Assembly: GCA_002103105.1 (NCBI GenBank) | Contig: DAAY01000003.1 | Coordinates: forward strand, 633,796-697,795 | DNA length: 64,000 nt | Source: Candidatus Gastranaerophilales bacterium HUM_1 | Lineage (GTDB): Bacteria > Cyanobacteriota > Vampirovibrionia > Gastranaerophilales > Gastranaerophilaceae | Reading direction: 5' to 3' | Shown: in pieces, positions 53,501-60,281 of the stretch | How positions within the stretch are numbered: the first letter of the stretch is position 1 | How the letters are laid out: each line of letters opens with the position of its first letter | Made by a program: the position numbers and the translations under genes | Notes under the pieces: model-generated | The model's database searches: none | Told to the model about the DNA's origin: nothing | What the model saw: the letters and a program-made list of their open reading frames with translations, nothing else

Positions 53501-53749
53501 TATGTAATTCACTATGACCCATGGTGGAACCCTGCGGTTGAAGATCAGGCAACTGATAGAGCTTATCGTATTGGTCAGAAAAAGAAAGTATTTGTTTATA
53601 GACTTATTACACGTAATACAGTTGAAGAAAAAATTCAAAAACTTAAAACAATTAAGAGAAACCTTGTTGATAGCGTAATTTCCGTAGATAGAAATATTAC
53701 AAAATCGCTTACAATGGATGATATTAGAGAGATTTTCTCTGTTGATTAA
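50564..53749 (+). CDS. SNF2-family DEAD/DEAH helicase with N-terminal SWIM zinc finger
   Basis: The 1061-residue protein has a SWIM finger (CSCPLKDEWCKHSVAVAL, residues ~67-85), a middle domain typical of bacterial SNF2 proteins, and a C-terminal SWI2/SNF2 motor: GILADDMGLGKTLQAL (~620), DESQNIKN for motif II, LSGTPIENKLEELWS, and helicase C motifs SLKAGGTGLNLTGADYVIHYD and DRAYRIGQ. Such proteins remodel DNA- or RNA-polymerase-bound complexes using ATP. Motif II reads DESQ rather than DEAH, as seen in several bacterial members. It ends with a four-base overlap with a convergent gene. No restriction or defence genes are adjacent. Confidence 0.92.
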   Translation: MSKATEFNYKFIKEQAGAGNWRRGYEYYLKDMVFDNYPEKNFYMGKVKGNFQDHYNTDLIFKKNKVEARCSCPLKDEWCKHSVAVALKAINEHAYEDWLETKFGMEFDFPDENTALTEEPQGNYIFHFNPKRKANFFSILVRSRDTGKIVRQIEPILRGVIEAQKQDPNFDLNNSQKVELLIFQQLLKISRQDKKAGWYDIPIAKFGQVFSLLSKADEVLDEKTKDRLKFADDEWKLVLYVNSSSVAGTLLLSLEWQRPDKDDVYPFEEVRYFSRHLKWGRYKNVIFPTNVAIQSIPQNITKSSFTDLKDAECGKFIYEDLPKLRQVMDVVIDEKISKLMLEERPPINVVTMGIDYDQSLKASLDFEYDGVRVPYSKSTNEKPPYITIKKPDEDMIYWVKRNIKHENEAYAMLLACKFVPMQTNNLALEKENAIDFYNYYLKQAGSGWKFEEKDDMSFFKIMEDPFRLCAEIDFSDEQPDSFDIKIYGKVGDEVIDFDEIYDTIQSDEKYARIRSLGFVEYPAQNIYSMMRSFNSFDVYRNPDNRFTVKTYRAGLINELKNLGAELILSDRFKTFWEQMSTFSTAEETTLPQGINAEFREYQLKGFGWLWFMYKYGLNGILADDMGLGKTLQALTVLQKAKEEDGPMPTLVIAPTTVVFNWESEIQKFAPTLSCLKLQGGERKQFFKKIPEYDVIITSYALVRRDIAKLKDINFRYVILDESQNIKNATSQTAQAVKQLNSQHKLALSGTPIENKLEELWSVFDFLMPGFLFSMADFNSRYVNPIMERQDKIVEKRLKLQIYPFILRRMKRDVAKDLPDKVENIAYCELTDEQKDFYLQVLDSTKEELFKSIEQNGLEKSRLSIFSALLRMRQICCHPRLYDKNNVKNVISSGKFEKLKVMLEEIISEKHRILLFSQFVDMLDIVKAWLDKSGIKYEYLTGKTKDRQGAVERFNNDPTIPIFLISLKAGGTGLNLTGADYVIHYDPWWNPAVEDQATDRAYRIGQKKKVFVYRLITRNTVEEKIQKLKTIKRNLVDSVISVDRNITKSLTMDDIREIFSVD

Positions 53750-54558
53750 TCAAATTGTTTTCTGAGTGATGCCCTTTCTTCTTTTAGTAATGCGTTAAGT
53801 TTTTTATTTGCAAATTTTAATTTGTCTTCAAATTTAAAATTGAGTTTGTAACTGAGTTTAAGGTTTAAAGCATCTATAAAGTCGTCAATGTTTTTGATGC
53901 CTTTAAATCTAAAATGAATTTCATCGCTATATGCGTTAATTTCAGTTATTAAATGTGATCTGATTTTTTGTAGTGTTTCTATCGCTATATCTCTTGGCAA
54001 GATATCTATGAGATCACTTGCTTCTTTTCTAAACTCTTTCATGTTCGTTTTGGAGGAAATTTCTTCCATAAAAAATTTATTAATATAATCTGTTGCGTTG
54101 GAATATCCTTCATTATTTATAAGATTATTTATTCTGTGCATTTTTACTTTTGGATTGTAAAGGTAGTCAATCATATGTCTGACTTCGTGGAATAAAGTGT
54201 ATTTATTTTCAACTTCAGTTTTGTTCTTTTTAAGTGGTAAGAAAAGAGCAATTCCATCATATTGTAGAATTTGTTTTTCTTTATCGACAGATAGGATATT
54301 AGCAATTGAGCCACTAAATTGCTCTCTTTCTTCGCTCTTGATTGTGTAGTTAATCTTATTTGGGGCAAAAAGGTTATCTATACATTTTCTAATCCTAGAA
54401 ATTGAATAAACCCCATCCTTACATTCGTTTGTAATATTTTTATAAAACTCTATGCTCTTTTGTTTTGCTATTTTATTCCTTTTATCAAATGTGTTTTTTA
54501 CATATTCAAGGGGTAATTTAGCATTGGGCATTATTTTAGAGGTAACGTTATATATCAT
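53746..54558 (-). CDS. Putative HExxH metallopeptidase
   Basis: The 270-residue protein has LFHEVRHMIDYLYNP with HEVRH at 124-128 and ITEINAYSDEIHFR with Glu206 as the likely third ligand. The N-terminal 120 residues and the Lys-rich C-terminus are not recognised. It shares the HExxH plus E-I/V-x-A-Y/F layout with the genes at 14894 and 31492 and is the shortest of the three. There is no signal peptide. It is divergent from the attenuator-controlled gene at 54874. Confidence 0.6.
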   Translation of the reverse strand: MIYNVTSKIMPNAKLPLEYVKNTFDKRNKIAKQKSIEFYKNITNECKDGVYSISRIRKCIDNLFAPNKINYTIKSEEREQFSGSIANILSVDKEKQILQYDGIALFLPLKKNKTEVENKYTLFHEVRHMIDYLYNPKVKMHRINNLINNEGYSNATDYINKFFMEEISSKTNMKEFRKEASDLIDILPRDIAIETLQKIRSHLITEINAYSDEIHFRFKGIKNIDDFIDALNLKLSYKLNFKFEDKLKFANKKLNALLKEERASLRKQFD

Positions 54559-54648
54559 TTGTTATTTATCCTATTTTACTTTTGCAAGAAAACGTGAAGG
54601 AAAAATTTTTTGCTATTAAATCTCGCAAAAAGTTCTTTGTTGATTTTT

Positions 54649-54654
54649 TATAAT
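54649..54654 (+). promoter_or_regulatory. Likely -10 box for the attenuator transcript
   Basis: TATAAT lies 46 bases before the leader-peptide ATG. No good -35 match is seen at 16-18 bases upstream; the region is AT-rich. Confidence 0.45.
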
Positions 54655-54699
54655 ATGCGTGTTAGCATAAAGCTCGTAGATAAAGGAAAAGTAATTTTA

Positions 54700-54774
54700 A
54701 TGCTAAATTCAAATTTAAACACTCAATCTTGGTGGTGCCTGTTGAATAAGACAGGTCTTTTGAGTTGGCGTTAG
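54700..54774 (+). CDS. Attenuator leader peptide (24 residues, Trp-Trp)
   Basis: ATG at 54700 opens a 24-codon frame ending in TAG at 54772-54774. The middle reads NTQSWWCLLNKTG and the end LLSWR, so it has three Trp codons, two in tandem. AAAGGA lies 12 bases upstream of the ATG, a little far. The Trp pair sits in the left arm of hairpin 1:2, as in trp operon leaders. It is far too short to be a functional protein and is read as a regulatory leader. Confidence 0.75.
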   Translation: MLNSNLNTQSWWCLLNKTGLLSWR

Positions 54775-54806
54775 AGCTGATAATTTTATAAATTAAGTTT
54801 AATTAT

Positions 54807-54841
54807 AAATGACCTGATCTTGTGTGTTCAGGTCATTTTTT
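54807..54841 (+). terminator. Terminator hairpin (3:4) of the attenuator
   Basis: An 11-bp perfect stem AAATGACCTGA/TCAGGTCATTT encloses a 10-base loop and runs into TTTTTT. It lies before, not after, the gene at 54874 and there is no complete gene just upstream on this strand, so it must act on the leader transcript. Confidence 0.9.
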
Positions 54842-54873
54842 GTTGTCAGTTTATCTAAAAAAGGAAATTACTT

Positions 54874-56079
54874 ATGGAAATTAGAAAAATAAATAGCAAT
54901 ACTCCGTCATTTACAAATTCTGGAAAAATTGGTTTAGGGTTAAAAACAGCAAGTAAAATTTGCTCCATTCAAGAAGGAGGAGCAGGATTATCTCATATAA
55001 AATTTATTCAAGATTGTGCAACGTGTTTACTGCCTAAAGTTGTATTTGCTCGTAGCAAGGCTGAATTGGCAGAAAATTCGTTCTTGGAATTTACTGAGTC
55101 TATTTTAGTTTATTATTTCCCCGCATTGTTGGGCGAAAAAGTTTTTAGAAATATTTTCTCCAAAAAACTTCCAAAAGATTTAAAATCTCAAGTTTCAATT
55201 CCAGCACCTATCCTTTTGAAAAATAAAGCTATTAGTAATAATAAAAAAATCATGCCAGTAAAAGCTGCTCTTGCTTTGGCTGGTTTAGTTATACCGTTGA
55301 CGGAATTTGTTTTGAATTATGCCAAAAATATTATGACTTTGAAAATTTTCAAGCAGGCGAATTTTGATAATATTGCGAATTTAGACAAAAATAAAAAGGT
55401 GGAAGATAAGGCACAAGCACAAAAAGTTGAAAACAGTGCGAAACGTAATATAAAAATGGCTGGAGGAGTTTATGCTACCTCTTTAGGGCTTGCAGGGTTG
55501 TTGCTTGCAAAAGGTGATAAGTCAAAATTATTACAACAGATTTCAGAATTGATTGTTGCTCCTGGATCAAAATTATTTAAGAAAAATGAAAAGTTGAAAA
55601 ATTTCTTTAATAAATTTTTCAGTTTAGATTTCGGGAATGATAATGGGAAATTATGTTTATCTCGAGGTCAATTAACTTCTTGTGTTTTGATTGGAGGGGC
55701 TGGGTATTTTGGTTCTTCAAAAGACAGAGGGAAACAAAACTTCTTAGAAACTTTGTATCGTTATCCGCTTGTTGGTTTTTACATAATTTGTGGAAATGAG
55801 TTATTAGAAAAAGGGTTTAAAAAACTGTTGTATAAAACTGGGCACTGTAAAGAAGTCTTGAACGAAAAGTTGGAAGTTCCAAGATTTGATGAGTTGAAAG
55901 AATATGTTAAAAAGTTTGAAGGAAACGAAAAAGAATTATATAAGAAAATGCTTAAACAAAAGGTTTTAATTTCTGGATTACCATTGTTATTTGGTATTGG
56001 AGTTATGGGATTTTTTATTACAAAATCCTCAAACCTGTTTACAAAATTCAGATATGATAAAGACAAGAATGAGAGTTAA
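54874..56079 (+). CDS. Orphan multi-segment membrane protein under attenuator control
   Basis: The 401-residue protein opens MEIRKINSNTPSFTNSGKIG, then has several hydrophobic stretches (ILVYYFPALLGEKVF, VKAALALAGLVIPLTEFVLNY, YATSLGLAGLLLAKG, LISGLPLLFGIGVMGFFI) separated by Lys-rich parts. I recognise no family. It contains no Trp residue at all, which would allow synthesis during Trp starvation, the condition under which the upstream attenuator should read through. AAGGA lies nine bases before the ATG. A role in Trp or aromatic compound uptake is conceivable but unsupported by homology. Confidence 0.65.
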   Translation: MEIRKINSNTPSFTNSGKIGLGLKTASKICSIQEGGAGLSHIKFIQDCATCLLPKVVFARSKAELAENSFLEFTESILVYYFPALLGEKVFRNIFSKKLPKDLKSQVSIPAPILLKNKAISNNKKIMPVKAALALAGLVIPLTEFVLNYAKNIMTLKIFKQANFDNIANLDKNKKVEDKAQAQKVENSAKRNIKMAGGVYATSLGLAGLLLAKGDKSKLLQQISELIVAPGSKLFKKNEKLKNFFNKFFSLDFGNDNGKLCLSRGQLTSCVLIGGAGYFGSSKDRGKQNFLETLYRYPLVGFYIICGNELLEKGFKKLLYKTGHCKEVLNEKLEVPRFDELKEYVKKFEGNEKELYKKMLKQKVLISGLPLLFGIGVMGFFITKSSNLFTKFRYDKDKNES

Positions 56080-56127
56080 TTGTAATAATTTTTTTAGAGG
56101 TTATACTTACGGTGGAAGAGGTATGAT

Positions 56128-56304
56128 ATGAAAGTCCCACGTATAAATTTTATAAAAACATCTTATAACTATGTAAAAACAGCTTGCAAAAAGGGCGTAA
56201 AATATATATCGGAGCCTCCGTGTTACGATGAATTTATGAAGAAAAGTCCTCATACTGGTTTAACGACAGATGAGTTTATCGATTTAATTTTAAAGAATAT
56301 ATAA
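56128..56304 (+). CDS. Small hypothetical protein (58 residues)
   Basis: ATG 56128 is preceded by GGAAGAGG and opens a 58-codon basic protein (MKVPRINFIKTSYNYVK ... LTTDEFIDLILKNI) ending in TAA at 56302. It lies 48 bases after the orphan membrane protein and could be its downstream partner. No family is recognised. Confidence 0.5.
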   Translation: MKVPRINFIKTSYNYVKTACKKGVKYISEPPCYDEFMKKSPHTGLTTDEFIDLILKNI

Positions 56305-56307
56305 TTT

Positions 56308-56508
56308 TTATCTGCAGCGACAACTTGGGCTTTGAGTTCCATCATTGCAAATGTAGTAACCGTTTTTCCCACAATATGCTACTCCTCCATGGTGCGAACA
56401 ACATCCAGAGCGAAAGTCTGTTGGTGTTGTTGCAATTTGTGAATATGCAACACTACTAATACTTACAACTGCACACAAAAATCCTAAACAAATAATTACT
56501 TTTTTCAT
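56308..56508 (-). CDS. Small secreted Cys-rich protein
   Basis: The 66-residue precursor has a signal peptide (KKVIICLGFLCAVVSISSVAYS) and a mature part of ~42 residues with six Cys: GCCSHHGGVAYCGKNGYYICNDGTQSPSCRC. The CSHHGGV...CNDGT.SP.C pattern recalls the DUF3761-like small exported proteins. Disulphide-bonded and extracellular or periplasmic; function unknown. Confidence 0.7.
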   Translation of the reverse strand: MKKVIICLGFLCAVVSISSVAYSQIATTPTDFRSGCCSHHGGVAYCGKNGYYICNDGTQSPSCRCR

Positions 56509-56586
56509 AACACCCCCATAATTAATTACAAATTCTATATAATCATGGGTTTTGCACTCATTCTATTAGCCATATTGCTAATTTAT

Positions 56587-57318
56587 TTAAGGCATGATAA
56601 TTTTAGCTTCAACATTTTTTACTCCTTCGAGTGAATTGTTGAAGCTATTTATTAGTTCTGCTGATGTTTGAGCATTATAAAATTTCCCACTTGTTACAAG
56701 AGCGGTACATTCAAGTTGTTCTAAATCCTCAGAATCAGAAATATTAAATGCGATGACATCTATTGATACGTCTTTACGAATTTTGATTAAATTCATAACA
56801 AATGTACAAGGGCTTTCATCACAGTTTTCGCCACCGTCTGTGAGCAGAATTATATGTTTCTTTCCATAAAATCCCATAAAATCATATTTAATTGCCTGTT
56901 TTAAAGAATATGTGATTGGGGTCATGCCTCTTGGTTTTGTTTTGGATAGTGCGTGTTCAATGTTATTTGTATTGTGGGTTGAAATTGGGGACACAAGAGA
57001 AGATGCTCTGCATGCTTCCATAGGAGTAAATCCCATTCTATGACCATAAACCCTTAGCCCGACCCAAGTATTTGGATTTATCTTAGGTAAAATTTCTCGC
57101 ATCGTATTTATCATCAAGTCAAATTTTGTTGAACCCTCCAGAGATTCTTCCATGCTGTTTGAAAGGTCGAGGATAAATAAAATCCGTTCCCCTTCGGGGT
57201 TTGAAGAAAAGTTTTTGTTGTAATTTTGTGGGCTATATACTCCGTATTGTTCCGAAAGTACTGGACATCCTATAAGAGTACAAAATGTCAAAATAATAGG
57301 TAGAAATAATTTTTTCAT
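56587..57318 (-). CDS. VWA-domain lipoprotein
   Basis: The 243-residue protein has a signal sequence with a lipobox-like LIGC (Cys18), then a von Willebrand A domain with a complete MIDAS: DLSNSM (Asp51-x-Ser-x-Ser), the Thr in PRGMTPITYSL and LLTDGGENC. VWA domains bind a metal and protein ligands; in the envelope they act in adhesion or as scaffolds. It may be paired with the small Cys-rich secreted gene 78 bases downstream. Confidence 0.8.
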   Translation of the reverse strand: MKKLFLPIILTFCTLIGCPVLSEQYGVYSPQNYNKNFSSNPEGERILFILDLSNSMEESLEGSTKFDLMINTMREILPKINPNTWVGLRVYGHRMGFTPMEACRASSLVSPISTHNTNNIEHALSKTKPRGMTPITYSLKQAIKYDFMGFYGKKHIILLTDGGENCDESPCTFVMNLIKIRKDVSIDVIAFNISDSEDLEQLECTALVTSGKFYNAQTSAELINSFNNSLEGVKNVEAKIIMP

Positions 57319-57423
57319 ATAGAAATTATAAATAGATTTTTGTTGTTATATATTCCCTGCTTTGCTAGTTTTTCATGCTTGTAATATCATGTGTACATAT
57401 TATAGGGAAATAAGGAAATAACA

Positions 57424-58662
57424 ATGAAAACAAGTAAAGAAATAATAAAACAAGCAGAACGAGATTTGCGTGAACAATTTGAAAAGATTGATGATATAAG
57501 AGATTATAATCAAGAAAAAGTATTAAATGCTTTTGTTGAAAATAGAGTTGCTCCAGAACATTTTTATACTGTTTCTGGTTATGGGCATGATGATTTGGGT
57601 AGAGAAGTTTTAGATAAAGTTTTTGCTCAAGTTTTTAAGGCAGAAAAAGCTTTGGTAAGAATACATTTTGCTTCAGGTACTCACACTTTAGCTTGTGCGT
57701 TGTTTGGAAATTTAAGACATGGTGATAAATTGATATCCGCTGTGGGAACTCCATATGACACAATGCAAGAGGTTATTGGAACAATGGGAGATGAAGAAAC
57801 AAGACGTTCTTCTCTTATTGGAAATGGTGTTTTGTATGATGAAGTTCCACTAATTAACGGGATGGATGTTGATTTTGAAAAATTAGAAAAAATGGTTGAT
57901 TCTTCAACAACAATGGTTCTTATTCAACGTTCAAAAGGTTATTCTACGAGAAAATCTTTAACTATTGAAACTATTGAACGAATTTGCAAAATTGTTAAAT
58001 CAAAAAATCCAAATTGCATCTGTTTTGTTGACAACTGCTATGGTGAATTTGTTGATACGAAAGAACCTTTAGAAGTTGGAGCAGATTTGATTGGAGGTTC
58101 ATTGATTAAAAACCCTGGAGGTGGGATTGTTGAAGCTGGAGGTTATATAGCAGGGAAAGAATTATATGTAGAAAGAGCTGCAAACCGTTTGACAGCTCCT
58201 GGTATTGGTTCAGAAGGCGGAGCGATGTTTAACCAACATAGACTAATTTTCCAAGGTTTATTTATGGCACCTTCTGTTGTTTCAGAGGCTGTTAAAGGGG
58301 CTGTTTTAGCTTCTAAAATTTTTGATGAAATTGGTTTTGATTCATCTCCAAAATATAATGAAAAGAGAACCGATATTATCCAAAATATCACTTTTGGCTC
58401 TCCAGAACCATTGGAACATTTTTGTCGTACAATTCAGTCTTTATCCCCTGTAAATGGCTATGTTACTCCTATTCCTGAGTATATTCCAGGATATGAAGAT
58501 CAAGTTATTATGGCTGGAGGAACATTTGTTGAAGGTTCTACGATTGAACTTTCTGCGGATGGGCCAATGAGAGCACCATATGTAGCTTATATGCAAGGCG
58601 GATTGAATTATGCACATGTAAAAATTGCGTTAGAAAAAATATTAGATAAAGTTAATAAATAA
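57424..58662 (+). CDS. Methionine gamma-lyase/aluminium-resistance family PLP enzyme
   Basis: The 412-residue protein matches the YnbB/'aluminium resistance' family: GYGHDDLGREVLDKVFAQVF, ALVRIHFASGTHTLACALFG (in part: VRIHFASGTHTLA), PLP Asp in CFVDNCYGEFVD and Schiff-base Lys in GGSLIKNPGGGI. These are Cys/Met-metabolism fold enzymes, proposed to cleave sulfur amino acids, with uncertain physiological substrate. AAGGA lies upstream of the ATG and a strong terminator follows, so it is a single-gene unit. Confidence 0.9.
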   Translation: MKTSKEIIKQAERDLREQFEKIDDIRDYNQEKVLNAFVENRVAPEHFYTVSGYGHDDLGREVLDKVFAQVFKAEKALVRIHFASGTHTLACALFGNLRHGDKLISAVGTPYDTMQEVIGTMGDEETRRSSLIGNGVLYDEVPLINGMDVDFEKLEKMVDSSTTMVLIQRSKGYSTRKSLTIETIERICKIVKSKNPNCICFVDNCYGEFVDTKEPLEVGADLIGGSLIKNPGGGIVEAGGYIAGKELYVERAANRLTAPGIGSEGGAMFNQHRLIFQGLFMAPSVVSEAVKGAVLASKIFDEIGFDSSPKYNEKRTDIIQNITFGSPEPLEHFCRTIQSLSPVNGYVTPIPEYIPGYEDQVIMAGGTFVEGSTIELSADGPMRAPYVAYMQGGLNYAHVKIALEKILDKVNK

Positions 58663-58689
58663 TAATTATTAACAATTGTAAACACGATT

Positions 58690-58730
58690 AAACTCTTATC
58701 CTACTTGATTTTTAGGATAAGAGTTTTTTT
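58690..58730 (+). terminator. Intrinsic terminator after the PLP enzyme gene
   Basis: AAACTCTTATCCTA pairs with TAGGATAAGAGTTT (14 bp) around a 9-base loop and runs into TTTT. Confidence 0.92.
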
Positions 58731-58820
58731 GTAGAGCAATTTTTTAAGCTGTAAATACTTTATATATATACGGTATATAAAACTAAATAGATGTGCTTAA
58801 AATAAAGTGAGGATGATTGC

Positions 58821-60068
58821 ATGAGTGAAGACTACAAAATCAATGGTTCATCTTATGATCTTTCTAAAGTGCCAAAGAAAGCTCTTGAAAAAGATGATAC
58901 TATTAAGAAAAACAAAGCGTTTGATTTAATTTTTGATGCCTTAGATAAAAATAAAAAGGATGCAAAATTAGATTCAAAAGAACTTGCTACTTTCTTTTCA
59001 AATTTGAAAAAGGCGGATACTGACAAGAATAAAGACATTTCTCAAAAAGAATTAGAAGCCATTACAAAAGAATTGAATAAGCAAAATGCTGGCGGAACAG
59101 AAATAAAAGTGGCTGATGTTGAGGGATTTTTCTCTCATGTGATGGCTGAGGCTTCAGATATTGATGATAAGGATAAAATTTCTGTTGAAGATGCCTTAAA
59201 AGCTGAAGATTCTGATAAAACTGATACCGATACTGACACTGATACAGATTCAGATGATTCTTCTGGAACTCATTCTTATACAGTTCAAATGGATGAAGAT
59301 TATACAGATATAATCAAACGTTCGCTGAAAGCAAAAGGTGTCGAAGAACCAACTGAGGAACAAATTAAAACCGAAAAGGAAAACTTTGAAAAGAATAACC
59401 CAGGAGCGGTAAAACGCAATAAGAGTGGTGTTGAGTATTTATTGGTTGGAGCTCAAGTTAAACTTGAAGGAAAACTAGAAAATAAGGATAACTCTCAAGA
59501 ACAAATTGATCTTTGGGTTGATAAATATATAAATAAAAAGGATGTATCTGATAGAGTTAAAGGTTCAGATGATCCCCAAGGTGCAGGAGCTTCTGCTAAA
59601 GATATAGCTAAAAAGGCCGAAGATTCCGGATATAGAAAGACATATTCTCCAGATTTCTTCTATGATGAAAAAACTAAAAAACACATGAAGTATAATTCAG
59701 AATCTGGGAAGTTTGAAGTTGTTCCAAATTTAACTTATGTTGATAAGGAAGGGAATCAAACTTATAGAATTCCTTTGGAAGGAAATTTTAAACGTAAAGA
59801 AATAAGAGATAAAGAAGGACATATTCTTTCGTTACAGTTGCTGGCATCTTCTTCTAATAAATCCCAAAATGTAGAATCAGCTGCAAATAAACTAGGTTTA
59901 TCCAAAACTTGGGGTTCTAAAAAAGGGGTATATTATAATAAAGCGACCAAACAACATTTCGTCTGGGATAGAGCAAAAAAACAATTTGTTGCAAGAAATG
60001 ACATAAGAACTATGTATGAGGATGGATCGTATATAGATACTAAAGGTAAAAAACATGATTCATTATAA
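58821..60068 (+). CDS. EF-hand protein with LysM-like segment
   Basis: The 415-residue acidic protein has two EF-hand-type loops near the N-terminus (DKNKKDAKLDSKEL and the canonical DTDKNKDISQKEL), a third degenerate one (DIDDKDKISVEDAL), an Asp/Thr-rich linker (DTDTDTDTDSDD), and then a LysM-like segment (HSYTVQMDEDYTDIIKRSL, ending NNPGAVK and LLVGAQVKLEG). The C-terminal ~150 residues contain two related YY/FYDEKTKKHMKYN- and YYNKATKQHFVWD-type units. No signal peptide is seen. Calcium binding is likely from the loop; function is otherwise unknown. A strong terminator follows. Confidence 0.75.
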   Translation: MSEDYKINGSSYDLSKVPKKALEKDDTIKKNKAFDLIFDALDKNKKDAKLDSKELATFFSNLKKADTDKNKDISQKELEAITKELNKQNAGGTEIKVADVEGFFSHVMAEASDIDDKDKISVEDALKAEDSDKTDTDTDTDTDSDDSSGTHSYTVQMDEDYTDIIKRSLKAKGVEEPTEEQIKTEKENFEKNNPGAVKRNKSGVEYLLVGAQVKLEGKLENKDNSQEQIDLWVDKYINKKDVSDRVKGSDDPQGAGASAKDIAKKAEDSGYRKTYSPDFFYDEKTKKHMKYNSESGKFEVVPNLTYVDKEGNQTYRIPLEGNFKRKEIRDKEGHILSLQLLASSSNKSQNVESAANKLGLSKTWGSKKGVYYNKATKQHFVWDRAKKQFVARNDIRTMYEDGSYIDTKGKKHDSL

Positions 60069-60077
60069 TTAATACTT

Positions 60078-60105
60078 AAGAGGTGTTTTTAACACCTCTT
60101 TTTAG
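60078..60105 (+). terminator. Intrinsic terminator after the EF-hand gene
   Basis: AAGAGGTGTT pairs with AACACCTCTT around a TTT loop, followed by TTT. Confidence 0.88.
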
Positions 60106-60281
60106 TATTTTGTAAAGATATTTTACTCGCTCAAATTCTCTATTGATAGGGGTTTTAGTATATATTAACAAAGGGGGTATTCAATTTCTATTTTGTATGT
60201 TACAATGTCAAGGCACAATGTATGTGCACATGAAAAATTTGGTGTATAGAAGTTATATTAAAACAGAAGAGAGGTAAAATT

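Larger units (their letters stand above)
54661..54841 (+). promoter_or_regulatory. Tryptophan-type transcription attenuator
   Basis: The leader codes a short peptide with tandem Trp codons (TGG TGG at 54730-54735) and contains three competing hairpins. Hairpin 1:2 is ACTCAA (54721) with TTGAGT (54760), enclosing CCTGT (54739) with ACAGG (54751). Antiterminator 2:3 is AAGA-CAGGTC-TTT (around 54748-54760) with AAATGACCTGATCTT (around 54807-54821), about 13 pairs with two bulges. Terminator 3:4 is AAATGACCTGA (54807-54817) with TCAGGTCATTT (54828-54838), followed by T at 54836-54841. A ribosome stalled on the Trp codons would free segment 2 to pair with 3 and let transcription continue. The downstream gene is an orphan membrane protein. 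Confidence 0.85.

Noticed and set aside
54700..54841. T-box or Trp riboswitch reading of the 54661-54841 leader
   Set aside because: No T-box TGGNACCGCG core or specifier loop is seen; the translatable Trp-Trp leader and three-way hairpin competition fit ribosome-mediated attenuation better.
54807..54841. Simple terminator of an upstream gene
   Set aside because: The upstream gene (53746-54558) is on the opposite strand and reads away, so no plus-strand gene other than the leader ends here.
53746..57318. Defence island around the SNF2 helicase
   Set aside because: The SWIM-SNF2 gene has no adjacent methylase, nuclease or DISARM/Zorya-type partners; neighbours are an orphan peptidase-like gene and envelope proteins.
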